This document shows positions 16,386 through 24,576 of a stretch of 45,344 nt of DNA, piece by piece. The stretch covers positions 1 to 45,344 of the forward strand of contig JAFASY010000290.1 in NCBI GenBank assembly GCA_019244235.1. Direction: 5' to 3'. The DNA is from Chroococcidiopsidaceae cyanobacterium CP_BM_ER_R8_30. Its GTDB lineage: Bacteria; Cyanobacteriota; Cyanobacteriia; Cyanobacteriales; Chroococcidiopsidaceae. Under the pieces are notes generated by a model. The model ran no database searches and was not told the origin of the DNA. It saw only the letters and a list, made by a program, of their open reading frames with translations. Every line of letters begins with the position of its first letter. The stretch's first letter is position 1. Position numbers and translations under genes: made by a program.

Positions 16386-16838
16386 TCAATCTGCTACAGA
16401 TGTAACTTCGCTTTTTGAACCAGGAAAAAATTTCTGGCTTAGCCAATAAGTCAAAATGTGAGACAGCAACCCCAAAGGACCAGCAAATAAACACAAGGCA
16501 AGTGAATGAATTGTCCAAATACCTGTTCTCTGACCCTCCCAATAAATCCAGCGACCCACAAACAGGTCCATCACTAAGAAGTGAACCCACCCAGTTGCTG
16601 CCGCCTGCTCATCTGCAAAGAACCGGGCAATATCTGCTAACTGGGGATTAGATAGGGCCTGGGCATTCTCGGGTGTAATACTGCTAACGAAAAGATATAG
16701 ATACAATCCTGCCAGTGCGACATAGGGTAGGTACGATTCCATAACTCGCCGCGTGACCCCCCAGTTGGGTAACAAAATCATCAGCACCCAGAAAGGCAAA
16801 ACAAATAGATTAGCTCCACGAAAAAGTGCACCTGTCAT
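16386..16838 (-). CDS. ABA4-like family membrane protein (DUF4281)
   Basis: This 150-residue protein has four hydrophobic helices and the family landmarks ANLFVLPFWVLMILLPNWGV, TRRVMESYLPYVALAGLYLY, GWVHFLVMDLFVGRWIYWEG and FAGPLGLLSHILTYWL. The plant homologue ABA4 is needed for neoxanthin synthesis; the cyanobacterial function is not established. The polar residues His, Asp and Arg in the WVHFLVMDLFVGRW segment are conserved in the family and may form an active or binding site within the membrane. The gene is monocistronic or shares a region with the cobW remnant upstream. Confidence 0.9.
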   Translation of the reverse strand: MTGALFRGANLFVLPFWVLMILLPNWGVTRRVMESYLPYVALAGLYLYLFVSSITPENAQALSNPQLADIARFFADEQAAATGWVHFLVMDLFVGRWIYWEGQRTGIWTIHSLALCLFAGPLGLLSHILTYWLSQKFFPGSKSEVTSVAD

Positions 16839-16926
16839 AGTTACCCGACGAATAGCTAACAGCTAAATGCTAGCAGCTACCTCACTAGCTAGGTAATGCG
16901 ACCAATTGCGACTCAACGTTCCGCTC

Positions 16927-17303
16927 TTAGCGGCTCCAGCGGCGCGCCCGTGCAAGCTCAATTTCAGGTGGATTGAGTGCTCGACCAATAAACACTAGCC
17001 GGGTTTGCTGAGGCTCCTCTGGTCGCCACGGACTGTCATAAAACTGCTCAAATCGTGTTCCTACCCCTTGTCACACCAGCCGCGTCGATTTGTTAGGTAC
17101 GGCAACAAATCGCTTGATTCGATAAATCTCCTGCTGTTGTGCCAGTATTTGCAACCGATCCTTTAAAGATTCTGGGTCAAAGGAGCGTGGTAAGACTATG
17201 TGCGTTGAGGCGATCGCCTCTTCATGTTCGTGGTCTATCCCAGTATCATGATGGCTAGGACAAGCGGCCAAATCTTCTTTTTCTCTTTGCGTTAGTTAAA
17301 CTG
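16927..17303 (-). pseudogene. C-terminal fragment of a CobW/COG0523 GTPase gene
   Basis: The reading frame resembles the C-terminal domain of CobW-type metal chaperones: a His-rich stretch (HHDTGIDHEHEE), STHIVLPRSFDPESLKDRL, IYRIKRFVAVPNKSTRLV, then QGVGTRFEQFYDSPWRPEEP and LVFIGRALNPPEIE. The last two segments are separated from the first by an in-frame TGA at 17068-17070. The whole N-terminal GTPase domain with its P-loop is absent, and an in-frame TAA closes the frame upstream near 17303. The gene is therefore both truncated and interrupted. Relatives are often zinc-responsive, which fits the Zur-type gene farther along, but this copy is dead. Confidence 0.82.
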
Positions 17304-17349
17304 ATTGCCGCTTGCCCAAGTTATCACTGCTAACGTTTCCCTGCAAGCC

Positions 17350-17405
17350 ACAATCCTGGAGGCTTGATGATGACTAAAGCACCATCACCCAGTCCCCAGG
17401 ATTGT
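17350..17405. terminator. Long stem-loop downstream of heme oxygenase
   Basis: ACAATCCTGG (17350-17359) and CCAGGATTGT (17396-17405) are perfect inverted arms with a 36-base loop that itself contains TGATG/CATCA pairing. It lies about 60 bases past the heme oxygenase stop. A terminator or a small repeat element is possible. No U-run is obvious. Confidence 0.4.
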
Positions 17406-17465
17406 CCCATTAACGATTTGAGATTGCCTGAATCTGATTGTTCAAGAGGAAGTTGGTTACTGAAT

Positions 17466-18182
17466 TTACTCAGCAGTTGCCAATTCTGTGCTACCGCGTG
17501 TCCGACGACGTGTCAAGCTGTTGAATAGCATTTGACCAATGGCCTTAACCAAATTGCCTTCCAGTTCTTGGAACAGCTTCATATTCAGACCGAAAGCCGC
17601 ATTAGCTTCGTCTACAATCCGATCTACGGTAGCATCAGCAATCGGCAGTTGATCTAGAGCCTGACGATAGTCAGCTTTGAACTGCTTCTCATCGGGAATG
17701 TCGTGAAATTCATAAAATGCAGTACCTTCGCCATTGGAGAGGTTCATTGCCCGCTGAGCAATGCCCTTAAGAATTTGTCCACCCGACAAGTCACCGAGAT
17801 AGCGAGTATAAAGATGGGAGATGAGCAGTTCTGGCTCACTCGTAGATAATTCTCGAATTCGCTGCACGTAGGCTTCTCCAGCCGGAGATAGAGCCACTTG
17901 TTCGCGCCAGTTGCTGCCATAGTAGAAACTGAGGTCTTGTTCTAGGCTGCGCCGCCGATTCAGTTGAGGAAAATAAATCTTAGATAGAATTGGGTGGTTG
18001 CGATGGCGCTCCATCTCCTCTTCCATTGCTGAGTAGACGAAGTAGAGATTACTGACCAACTTGCGGTAAGAATTTTTTTCAACAACCCCTTTCAAGAAAC
18101 ACTTGACAAAGCCAACGTTCTCAGCCATGGTGTGGGCTTTTTTTGTGCCCTCTCGCAATTTGGTTGCTAAATTACTGCTCAT
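17466..18182 (-). CDS. ho1: Heme oxygenase (biliverdin-producing)
   Basis: The 238-residue enzyme opens heme to biliverdin IX-alpha, CO and Fe2+ with ferredoxin, the first step of phycobilin synthesis. The proximal heme ligand is His17 in GTKKAHTMAE, as in other cyanobacterial HO1 proteins. The distal helix has the Gly-rich YLGDLSGGQILKG motif, and YFPQLNRRRSLEQDL is also typical. Length matches the roughly 240-residue family. It is soluble. The next gene upstream is fasciclin, 253 bases away, so heme oxygenase probably has its own promoter. Confidence 0.96.
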   Translation of the reverse strand: MSSNLATKLREGTKKAHTMAENVGFVKCFLKGVVEKNSYRKLVSNLYFVYSAMEEEMERHRNHPILSKIYFPQLNRRRSLEQDLSFYYGSNWREQVALSPAGEAYVQRIRELSTSEPELLISHLYTRYLGDLSGGQILKGIAQRAMNLSNGEGTAFYEFHDIPDEKQFKADYRQALDQLPIADATVDRIVDEANAAFGLNMKLFQELEGNLVKAIGQMLFNSLTRRRTRGSTELATAE

Positions 18183-18435
18183 GTTAAATGTCCAACGTAA
18201 AGGTCAACTACAGGTTTAAGTGCAAAGAGACTAAAATGCCACTAAAACGTTACATTAGACCGATTTGCTGAGAAATTTTGTTAAAAATTCTAAAGCTAGT
18301 GCAAGTTAGCCTAGTTAAGCCTGCTTAAGGCAGTAGATAGCAGCTAGGAGGTTAGGACAGGGTAGTTTAGATTTGGTGAGGAGGAGACTAACTTCTACCT
18401 GCCCGTATCCTCCTAATTCCCTTAAATGAGATCTA

Positions 18436-19110
18436 TCACTTGCTGAGTTTGACCCCTGGCGGTATCAACACTTTATTGATTGCGTGGATCACTCCATTGC
18501 TTGCTGGAATGTCAGCCTGCGTTACTTTGGCCTTGTTTACTGTGACTGTGTTGTCGGTGCTATTGACCTTTACAGTTACAGGGCTACCCTCAAGTGTTTT
18601 AAATGATCCAGACTTGAGTTGACTAGAAGTAATGTCACCTAGGACAACATGATAAGTCAGAATTTTCACCAGTTTCTGTTTATTGGCTGGCTTCAGCAGG
18701 TTTTGCAGAGTGCCCTTTGGTAAGGCAGCGAAAGCTGTATCTGTGGGCGCAAATAGTGTATAGGGTCCGTTGCTAGACAAAGTGCTTGTCAAGCCAGCAG
18801 CTTTCACTGCCTGGACTAGCGTGCTGAAGGAGCTATTGCTTGCTGCTACATCTACTATGTTTTGACTTGTTGCGGGGCTTGCAGAGGGAGAAGAGGTATC
18901 AGATGGGGAACTTGTAGGAGAAGTCGTATCGGAGGGAGAAGGGGTACCAGATGGGGACTCTGTAGAAGTCTGAGCAACCAAAGACTTGCCTGCAAGAAGT
19001 GTTCTTGTTTGACCCAGGCTCGGTTGGCTGTACGCAGATAGAGCAACAAGACTACTTGTCCCAATGACACTGAACAAAACTATGCCGAAATTACGTTTGC
19101 TAGGTTTCAT
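18436..19110 (-). CDS. Secreted fasciclin (FAS1) domain protein
   Basis: The 224-residue protein has an N-terminal signal peptide (basic MKPSKRNFG, then hydrophobic IVLFSVIGTSSLVALSAYS). A low-complexity Ser/Pro/Thr linker (about residues 48-85, repeats of SPSDT type) follows, then one FAS1 domain of about 130 residues. The H1 motif is YTLFAPTDTAFAALP, the YH pair is in ILTYHVVLG, and the H2 motif is NGVIHAINKVLIPP. Such proteins mediate adhesion in the periplasm or extracellular matrix. Position beside the stress operon and on the same strand (161-base gap) may be meaningful, but a separate promoter is likely. Confidence 0.93.
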   Translation of the reverse strand: MKPSKRNFGIVLFSVIGTSSLVALSAYSQPSLGQTRTLLAGKSLVAQTSTESPSGTPSPSDTTSPTSSPSDTSSPSASPATSQNIVDVAASNSSFSTLVQAVKAAGLTSTLSSNGPYTLFAPTDTAFAALPKGTLQNLLKPANKQKLVKILTYHVVLGDITSSQLKSGSFKTLEGSPVTVKVNSTDNTVTVNKAKVTQADIPASNGVIHAINKVLIPPGVKLSK

Positions 19111-19271
19111 GGATTATGGCTCGCTGTCTAGTAAAAAAATAACCTACCGTCAGCAGAAGGTAGTTGAAGCTTTGAAAAAGCCCTTCTGTTTGGCGATAGA
19201 TATTTTAGAGCGAATGTATATTATCAGGTTTTGACCCTACAGGAAAAAGGATGTGCTTAAAGGGCTATTCT

Positions 19272-20438
19272 TCAAGGCTTAAGTACAACCTTAATGCAGT
19301 TATCTTTTTTATGCTTGAAAATCTCGTAGCCTTGCGGTGCTTGCTCCATAGGCATTATGTGGGTAACAACAAAAGACGGATCAATCTCACCATTTTGAAT
19401 GCGTTCAAGCAAAGGACGCAGGTACCTGTGGACATGAGTCTGTCCCGATTTAAAGGTTAAGGCTTTATTCATAGCAGCACCCATTGGTATCTTGTCAAGA
19501 AAGCCTCCATAAACGCCGGGAATCGACACACTCCCACCTTTACGACAGGCAACAATCACTTGCCTCAAGGCAGTTGGTCGGTCTGTCTCCAGACGTACTG
19601 CTTGTTTAACCTGGTCGTAGAATGAATCTGGACCCGTGCCATGTGCTTCCATTCCTACGGCATCCATACAAGCGTCTGGACCACGACCACCTGTCATTTC
19701 TTTGAGTGCTTCACCAGGATCGACTTCCTCGTAGTTAATAACTTCTGCCTTGCCTGCTTTCGCCATCTGGAGGCGTTCGGGGACTCGATCGATTGCAATG
19801 ACACGCTCAGCACCAAGCATGTAGGCACTGCGGATGGCGAATTGTCCTACAGGTCCACAGCCCCAAATAGCGACAATATCACCAGGCTGAATATTGCAGT
19901 TTTCTGCCGCCATGTATCCTGTCGGGAAAATATCTGTTAGAAACAGCACTTGTTCGTCTGTCAGTCCATCAGGAATTTTGAACAAACCAACATCAGCAAA
20001 GGGAACGCGAGCATATTCAGCTTGTCCTCCAGCATAACCACCCATCATGTGAGAGTAGCCGAAAAGACCAGCTGGAGAATGGCCCATGAGCTTCTCTGCC
20101 ATCCAAGCATTAGGGTTGGAGTTGTCGCACAGCGACCATAAATCTTTTTTGCAGAAGAAGCAGTTCCCACAGGAGATGGTGAAGGGGACGACAACGCGAT
20201 CGCCTACCTGCACATTCTTCACCGCGCTGCCAAGCTCAACAACCTCTCCCATGAATTCATGACCAAGGATATCGCCTGATTGCATTGTCGGGATGAAGCC
20301 ATCGTAAAGATGGAGGTCAGAACCGCAAATTGCGGTGGATGTGATCTTGACTATGGCATCACGCGGATTAATAATTTTGGGATCAGGTACTGTATCGACG
20401 CGGACATCTTTAGCGCCATGCCAGCAGACAGCTTTCAT
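19272..20438 (-). CDS. Zinc-dependent medium-chain alcohol/formaldehyde dehydrogenase
   Basis: This 388-residue MDR-family enzyme oxidises an alcohol or aldehyde adduct with NAD+. Catalytic zinc ligands are Cys38 ([10 protein letters not shown]) and His60-Glu61 (GHEFMGEV). The structural zinc lobe has Cys90, Cys93, Cys96 and Cys104. The Rossmann motif [20 protein letters not shown] lies near residue 190. The overall pattern, with a long lobe after the Rossmann domain ([14 protein letters not shown]), matches the glutathione-independent formaldehyde dehydrogenase-like group. It is the last gene of a five-gene operon and starts 18 bases after the SRPBCC gene. Confidence 0.93.
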   Translation of the reverse strand: MKAVCWHGAKDVRVDTVPDPKIINPRDAIVKITSTAICGSDLHLYDGFIPTMQSGDILGHEFMGEVVELGSAVKNVQVGDRVVVPFTISCGNCFFCKKDLWSLCDNSNPNAWMAEKLMGHSPAGLFGYSHMMGGYAGGQAEYARVPFADVGLFKIPDGLTDEQVLFLTDIFPTGYMAAENCNIQPGDIVAIWGCGPVGQFAIRSAYMLGAERVIAIDRVPERLQMAKAGKAEVINYEEVDPGEALKEMTGGRGPDACMDAVGMEAHGTGPDSFYDQVKQAVRLETDRPTALRQVIVACRKGGSVSIPGVYGGFLDKIPMGAAMNKALTFKSGQTHVHRYLRPLLERIQNGEIDPSFVVTHIMPMEQAPQGYEIFKHKKDNCIKVVLKP

Positions 20439-20456
20439 TAAGTATTCTCCGTATAG

Positions 20457-21134
20457 TTACTTACGACCAGAAGGTTGGCCTTCTGTTGTGGCTATCTCAC
20501 CTGCTTCCATCAATTGCTTGAAGCGGCGGAGATCATCTCCGGCTTGCTGTTCTGGTTCTTCGCCAAAAAGTTTGGCAATTGCTGCCCCGATTGCACCTCC
20601 AGGCGGATTGTATTCAAGAACAACCTTGACCTCGGTACCACGTCCACCCGGTGCAGGAGTAAAGCGCACAAAACCAGAATTATCAACATCTGCCCCCGCA
20701 ACCGAAGCCCAGGCAATTAACTGATTTTCTTGATCTGTGACAATGTCTGCATCCCATTCCACACTAGTACCCAAAGGCGCGTTGGCTATCCAGTGCGAAC
20801 GCTTGGCATCGTACACCTGCACAGATTTAAGATGCTTCATGAAAGTCGGCAGTTTCTCAAAATCGTGCCAATAGCGATACAGCTCGTCTGCTGGTTTATT
20901 AATCGTTACAGTCTTCTCAACTCTGATGCCTTGGTTCATATCTACTGCTTCCTGTATGCCACTTTGTCCAGTCGCACCATGATAGACAAGGCCCCCTCCA
21001 GCTAGTGCCATTAAAGCGCCTCGTAAAGAGCCTTGCCTTAAACCCAGCAACACTAGGGCACCGCCACCGATCAGCGACGCCCAACGTTCTGTTCCACTCT
21101 GACTTGTCTGCTTATCTTCTGGTGTTGATGTCAT
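20457..21134 (-). CDS. SRPBCC-domain protein with N-terminal membrane region
   Basis: The 225-residue protein combines an N-terminal Gly/Ala/Leu-rich segment of one or two helices (LIGGGALVLLGLRQGSLRG, ALMALAGGGLVYHGATG), resembling the YgaP/DUF2892 type, with a START-like SRPBCC domain from residue 70. The domain begins RVEKTVTINKPADELYRYWH and continues with FEKLPTFMKHLKSVQVYD and VEWDADIVTDQENQLIAWAS. It probably binds a hydrophobic ligand near the membrane. The same domain pairing is common in bacterial stress-associated operons. It lies 12 bases after the DJ-1 fusion gene and 18 bases before the dehydrogenase. Confidence 0.87.
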   Translation of the reverse strand: MTSTPEDKQTSQSGTERWASLIGGGALVLLGLRQGSLRGALMALAGGGLVYHGATGQSGIQEAVDMNQGIRVEKTVTINKPADELYRYWHDFEKLPTFMKHLKSVQVYDAKRSHWIANAPLGTSVEWDADIVTDQENQLIAWASVAGADVDNSGFVRFTPAPGGRGTEVKVVLEYNPPGGAIGAAIAKLFGEEPEQQAGDDLRRFKQLMEAGEIATTEGQPSGRK

Positions 21135-21146
21135 ACCGTTAACAAC

Positions 21147-22241
21147 TCACATTTTGACGGCAGCACTTGTCGTTGGCTGCGCTGGTTGTATATTGGTAGC
21201 GCCCATCCGTGCCCGGTAGATTTCTGCAAGATGCCGCTCGTACAGTGCCAGGTCATCTTCAATCGCAGTAAAAATGGCAGTTGATACGGGATCGGTAAAT
21301 TGCGTCCGCAGATTGTAGGCATCTACAACACCAGTTTGGATATCGCCAAGGATAGTGCGTAGGAGAAATTCTTGATCGCTGCCCTGTAATGCGGTTTTTA
21401 ACTTTGCATACTTATCAGCCGCTTGTGCTGGTAAAGAAGGCTTTTCACCCAAAGCTGCTAAACGCGCTTCTAGCACCTGGATATGGTTCTGCTTGTTAGC
21501 AATCATCTCTTGCAGTAGCGATCGCAATTCGGCATCTGAAGTCTTCTGAGCATACTGCTCAAAAGCCTCCTGTCCGTAGCGCTCTCCGGCTAGAGCCGTA
21601 TTCAGACCTTTAACAATCTCACCTTTTGTTGAACCACCCCAAGAGTCAGCTAGCTTCCACCAATCAGCAGTGACATCCTTTTCATCTGGCAGCGCAGCAT
21701 CTTTACCACCATACCCCAGACGACTGAGAATCGCAGTGGTAAAAATCGCCAAGTCTCCAGGTTGACGAGATGTCAACAAGTTGCCGTCAACTACCAAGGG
21801 TTCGTCAGTATAGTCAGCACCCGCATTAATCATGTCCTTCCGAATAGCGACGAAACCTGTAGCTCGCTTACCCCTGAGTAAATCACCTTCGATCAGAACT
21901 TGCGGTCCGTGGCAAACGGCAGCAACTAGCTTTCCTTGTACCATCATCTCCTGGACAAAGCGAACCGTATTGGGATTGGTGCGCATCCGATCTGGAGCCA
22001 TACCGCCAGGAATCACAACAGCATCAAATTCAGAAGCAACAGCTTCTGTAGTTGTCCCATCCGCTGTCTGAGAAAGCTTACCCTGTTTGCCCTTATATGT
22101 CTCATTGGTGCGCGAACCGAGTACAACAACTTCGACTCCCGCCATCTGTAGCCCTTTATAGGGGACTTGAAATTCTGCATCTTCCACCCCATTTTCGATC
22201 AGGATGGCAACTCGCTTATTGATAGCTCGGTTGTATGTCAT
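21147..22241 (-). CDS. DJ-1/PfpI domain fused to a ferritin-like DUF2383-type domain
   Basis: The first 190 residues are a PfpI-type DJ-1 domain: RVAILIENGVEDAEFQVPYK, FDAVVIPGGMAPDRMR and the nucleophile elbow AAVCHGPQ with Cys110. Glu20 in NGVED lies at the usual position of the acid partner. Residues from about 205 to 350 form a four-helix bundle: LNTALAGERYGQEAFEQYAQ, LLQEMIANKQNHIQVLEARL, LLRTILGDIQTGVVDAYNLR and IEDDLALYERHLAEIYRARM. This resembles DUF2383/ferritin-like proteins, with Glu and His at some metal-ligand positions and others replaced. The fusion suggests protein or carbonyl repair coupled to oxidant or metal handling. Third gene of the operon. Confidence 0.85.
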   Translation of the reverse strand: MTYNRAINKRVAILIENGVEDAEFQVPYKGLQMAGVEVVVLGSRTNETYKGKQGKLSQTADGTTTEAVASEFDAVVIPGGMAPDRMRTNPNTVRFVQEMMVQGKLVAAVCHGPQVLIEGDLLRGKRATGFVAIRKDMINAGADYTDEPLVVDGNLLTSRQPGDLAIFTTAILSRLGYGGKDAALPDEKDVTADWWKLADSWGGSTKGEIVKGLNTALAGERYGQEAFEQYAQKTSDAELRSLLQEMIANKQNHIQVLEARLAALGEKPSLPAQAADKYAKLKTALQGSDQEFLLRTILGDIQTGVVDAYNLRTQFTDPVSTAIFTAIEDDLALYERHLAEIYRARMGATNIQPAQPTTSAAVKM

Positions 22242-22272
22242 CGCTTTTACCGTGGTTAACTTACAGTACTGA

Positions 22273-22659
22273 TTAGCTAATTGGTGTCGGGAAAAGATCT
22301 AAGTAATCCTCTGAGAGATTTGCCCTCATATCAGCAAACTCACCGGGCGTGACAGCTTCCTGTATCACTGAGAATACTGCCCGAGCATGAATAGCAGCAG
22401 CAGGTGGCTCCACGCCTTCTTTTTCGCTCACGCGCTGATAAAAGTCTATAAGTGGGAAGTATTGACCATTCTCTCCCTCTCTCCCTTGGAGATATTGACC
22501 AATCTCTGGTGGCAACTGTGCTGCCAGTTGACTTGCTTCATTCCCAACTATGCGTTCTTTCAGAGTTTCTAAGGTGGCTCGAATAGCTTTCTCTGCCTCT
22601 TCTTTCGAGCTAAGTTGAGCAGCATCCTGAACCTGTTGAATGAATTCGTTTCGCTTCAT
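22273..22659 (-). CDS. DUF2267 family protein
   Basis: This 128-residue helical protein matches the DUF2267 pattern: MKRNEFIQQVQDAAQLSSKE, then AEKAIRATLETLKERIVGNE, AAQLPPEIGQYLQG, the segment FIDFYQRVSE-like FPLIDFYQRVSEKEGV, and HARAVFSVIQEAVTPGEFAD. Biochemical function is unknown. The family commonly sits in stress-related operons. It is second in the operon, 56 bases after the small ferritin-like gene and 31 bases before the DJ-1 fusion. Confidence 0.9.
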   Translation of the reverse strand: MKRNEFIQQVQDAAQLSSKEEAEKAIRATLETLKERIVGNEASQLAAQLPPEIGQYLQGREGENGQYFPLIDFYQRVSEKEGVEPPAAAIHARAVFSVIQEAVTPGEFADMRANLSEDYLDLFPTPIS

Positions 22660-22715
22660 CTTTCACCCTGAAGTCACTCACTAAACCAACATTTCACTCA
22701 CTAAAACTGACCTTC

Positions 22716-22946
22716 CTATCGAGCTGCAAAGCTACCTAGTCGCTGTGCTAGTAATTCTTTAGCTCGATCGGCAGATTTTTGGCATTGTTCTTTTGCCTCT
22801 TGGAAAAATTGAGCGAGATCCTTATCTCCAGCCTGCTCAGCATCCTTAACATATTTGTCGTAGGTTACGGTACCTTCTAGAGCATGGTAAAGTACGCTGA
22901 CCAGGTTGTATTGTTCGTTCTTAGTGCCTGTAATATGTTCGCTCAT
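22716..22946 (-). CDS. Small ferritin-like helical protein, 76 aa
   Basis: This short protein is nearly all helix: YNLVSVLYHALEGTVTYDKY, VKDAEQAGDKDLAQFFQEAK and EQCQKSADRAKELLAQRLGS. It looks like half of a four-helix bundle, similar to small rubrerythrin-like proteins of stress operons, so it may dimerise. Metal binding is uncertain because an ExxH pair is not evident beyond YHALEG. A GGGAG Shine-Dalgarno stands in front of the ATG. It is the first gene of the operon, divergent from the DUF6335 gene across 330 bases. Confidence 0.8.
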   Translation of the reverse strand: MSEHITGTKNEQYNLVSVLYHALEGTVTYDKYVKDAEQAGDKDLAQFFQEAKEQCQKSADRAKELLAQRLGSFAAR

Positions 22947-23276
22947 TGTTTATTCTCCCTTTTATTTATTCCAATCGTCCTTTTCAGATCAATTTGCCAC
23001 TAATCGACTTGCATCAATGGCTTATTAAAGCGTCACCAATTTTTGAATAACGCTCTTGGCAAGGTCAAATGTTTTGACTACAGCCTATGTCCGACAAGTT
23101 GGGAGATTCGTCGCTCCAAAGATAGAAACATTTATCATGTTCAGCACTCTTAGATTCTCTCTAAAGAGCTATAAAAAGGTGTTGAGCTTTTATTGCTGTT
23201 ATAAAAAGCTAATATTGACATCTGTTTGGAATTCTACTGTTAAATTAGGTATACAAGAATGTAGGGAGTAAAGATT
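22947..23276. promoter_or_regulatory. Divergent promoter region between the stress operon and the DUF6335 gene
   Basis: The 330-base interval is AT-rich. It holds an inverted repeat AGCTTTT (23185-23191)/AAAAGCT (23204-23210) directly upstream of a plus-strand promoter at 23215-23243. I see no promoter of comparable quality on the minus strand. No gene is supported. Confidence 0.5.
23215..23243 (+). promoter_or_regulatory. Candidate sigma-70 promoter of the DUF6335 gene
   Basis: A perfect TTGACA -35 (23215-23220) is followed after 17 bases by TGTTAA (23238-23243), a weak -10. The ATG at 23277 is 33 bases beyond, with GGGAG as Shine-Dalgarno. Confidence 0.5.
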
Positions 23277-23687
23277 ATGACTAGCAAAGCTAACAACTCA
23301 GAGAACGAACAAATTGCTAACAGCGAGGATCTCCCAGAAGCAATTACTGAATCCTATGGAACTGGTGTTAAAGAGCAACCAGGGTTCAATATCGGTGGAA
23401 GAACTATGCAGGACGAAATGAGAGAGTACACCGACGTGAGTCCAGAACTATCTGGTGGAGATATTGATGCTGCGTGGGATCAGGCAGATGTAAGTGGCGA
23501 AGAAGCAGTTGGTGGAACTGTTGCAACTCCTGACCAAGACATTGTTGATGAACTAGGAGATGCTGTCGGGCTAGGAATGGCAGAGCAAGAATATGTCCAT
23601 ACAAACGAGGTATTAGAAACTCGCGATGCTCGGCGCTGGGAGCTAGATCCTACTTCTTCTGAAGATTATCAAGAGCGACGCCAATAA
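23277..23687 (+). CDS. DUF6335 family protein
   Basis: The 136-residue acidic protein has the layout of cyanobacterial DUF6335 proteins: SEDLPEAITESYGTGV near residue 20, SPELSGGDIDAAWDQAD in the middle, and TPDQDIVDELGDAVGLG with EVLETRDARRWELDP near the end. Function is unknown. Low hydrophobicity and many Asp, Glu, Gly and Ser residues suggest a partly disordered protein, which would suit desiccation or osmotic stress, but that is speculation. It is co-directional with the carotenoid-protein gene 145 bases downstream. Confidence 0.9.
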   Translation: MTSKANNSENEQIANSEDLPEAITESYGTGVKEQPGFNIGGRTMQDEMREYTDVSPELSGGDIDAAWDQADVSGEEAVGGTVATPDQDIVDELGDAVGLGMAEQEYVHTNEVLETRDARRWELDPTSSEDYQERRQ

Positions 23688-23832
23688 CCAATAAGCTGAT
23701 CTTATGCAGTCGGATCTAGCTGACCTCTGCCTTGAGGCTAGTTTCCTTCCTCTGTCTGTAGCAGGTTTAACTAGCATTTGCTCTCTTGCTACTGTGCGGG
23801 GGTTAGTCAGAACTAATAAATCGGAGTTCAAC

Positions 23833-24324
23833 ATGACATACACTCAAACTAATGACGAAACTATAAATCAAGCTTTGAAAGCAATCCGAGGCTTGGATGT
23901 AGATGAACAGTTGGCACTATTTTGGTTCGTCTACACTGAAATGGGTAGCTCGATCACCCCTGCCGCGCCAGGAGCAAGTACTGTCTCGCCAGATGTAGCT
24001 GAAGGGCTGTTTAATCAAGTTAAACAGCTATCCCATGAAGAACAATTACAGGTTCAGCGTGACTTAATTAACAAGGCAGATACTGTATTCACTCGTGAGT
24101 ATGGCTCTATGAGTGACACAACTAAATTGCTATTTTGGTATCGACTGGCGCAAGGGATGGAGAACTCTACTATTATCCCTATGCCGCCTGGGTACAAGCT
24201 TTCTTCTCAGGCAGAGGAGCTGCTTAATCAGGTTAAGGGATTAGAATTCGAACAGCAAATTACCCTTTTCCGCGACTACGTGTCACCCATGGGTGCTGAG
24301 GCAAAGGGAGGCGCTGAAGTATAA
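23833..24324 (+). CDS. Helical carotenoid protein (OCP N-terminal-domain family)
   Basis: This 163-residue all-helical protein is the stand-alone carotenoid-binding domain of the orange carotenoid protein family. It carries the two internal repeats ALFWFVYTEMGSSITPAAP and LLFWYRLAQGMENS. Tyr34 and Trp102 occupy the positions of the ring-stacking residues Tyr44 and Trp110 of OCP. There is no C-terminal NTF2 domain and no CTDH gene nearby. HCPs quench singlet oxygen, and some quench phycobilisomes. The ATG at 23833, with GGAG upstream, is preferred; the longer open frame to 23704 adds unrelated residues. Confidence 0.93.
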   Translation: MTYTQTNDETINQALKAIRGLDVDEQLALFWFVYTEMGSSITPAAPGASTVSPDVAEGLFNQVKQLSHEEQLQVQRDLINKADTVFTREYGSMSDTTKLLFWYRLAQGMENSTIIPMPPGYKLSSQAEELLNQVKGLEFEQQITLFRDYVSPMGAEAKGGAEV

Positions 24325-24576
24325 GAATTCGGGATTTACGGATTAACTCTTCCTAATTTAGAAGAAAGAATTCTTCTCAGCCCCGAAGTCTGTCTAGCAG
24401 TAACAAGTGACAGAAACAATCAAGCTAAATTAACGCAAGCAGTTCAGCCTAGGTTCTGAATTTACCCAAGAAGTTACGCCTTGTGGAAGTTTTGGATGGG
24501 TTAATATCAGTACCTAGGTTTTAATATGTAGAAATTTTCCAATCTTCAAGCTAGATATCAATTCAAATATTTTCAG

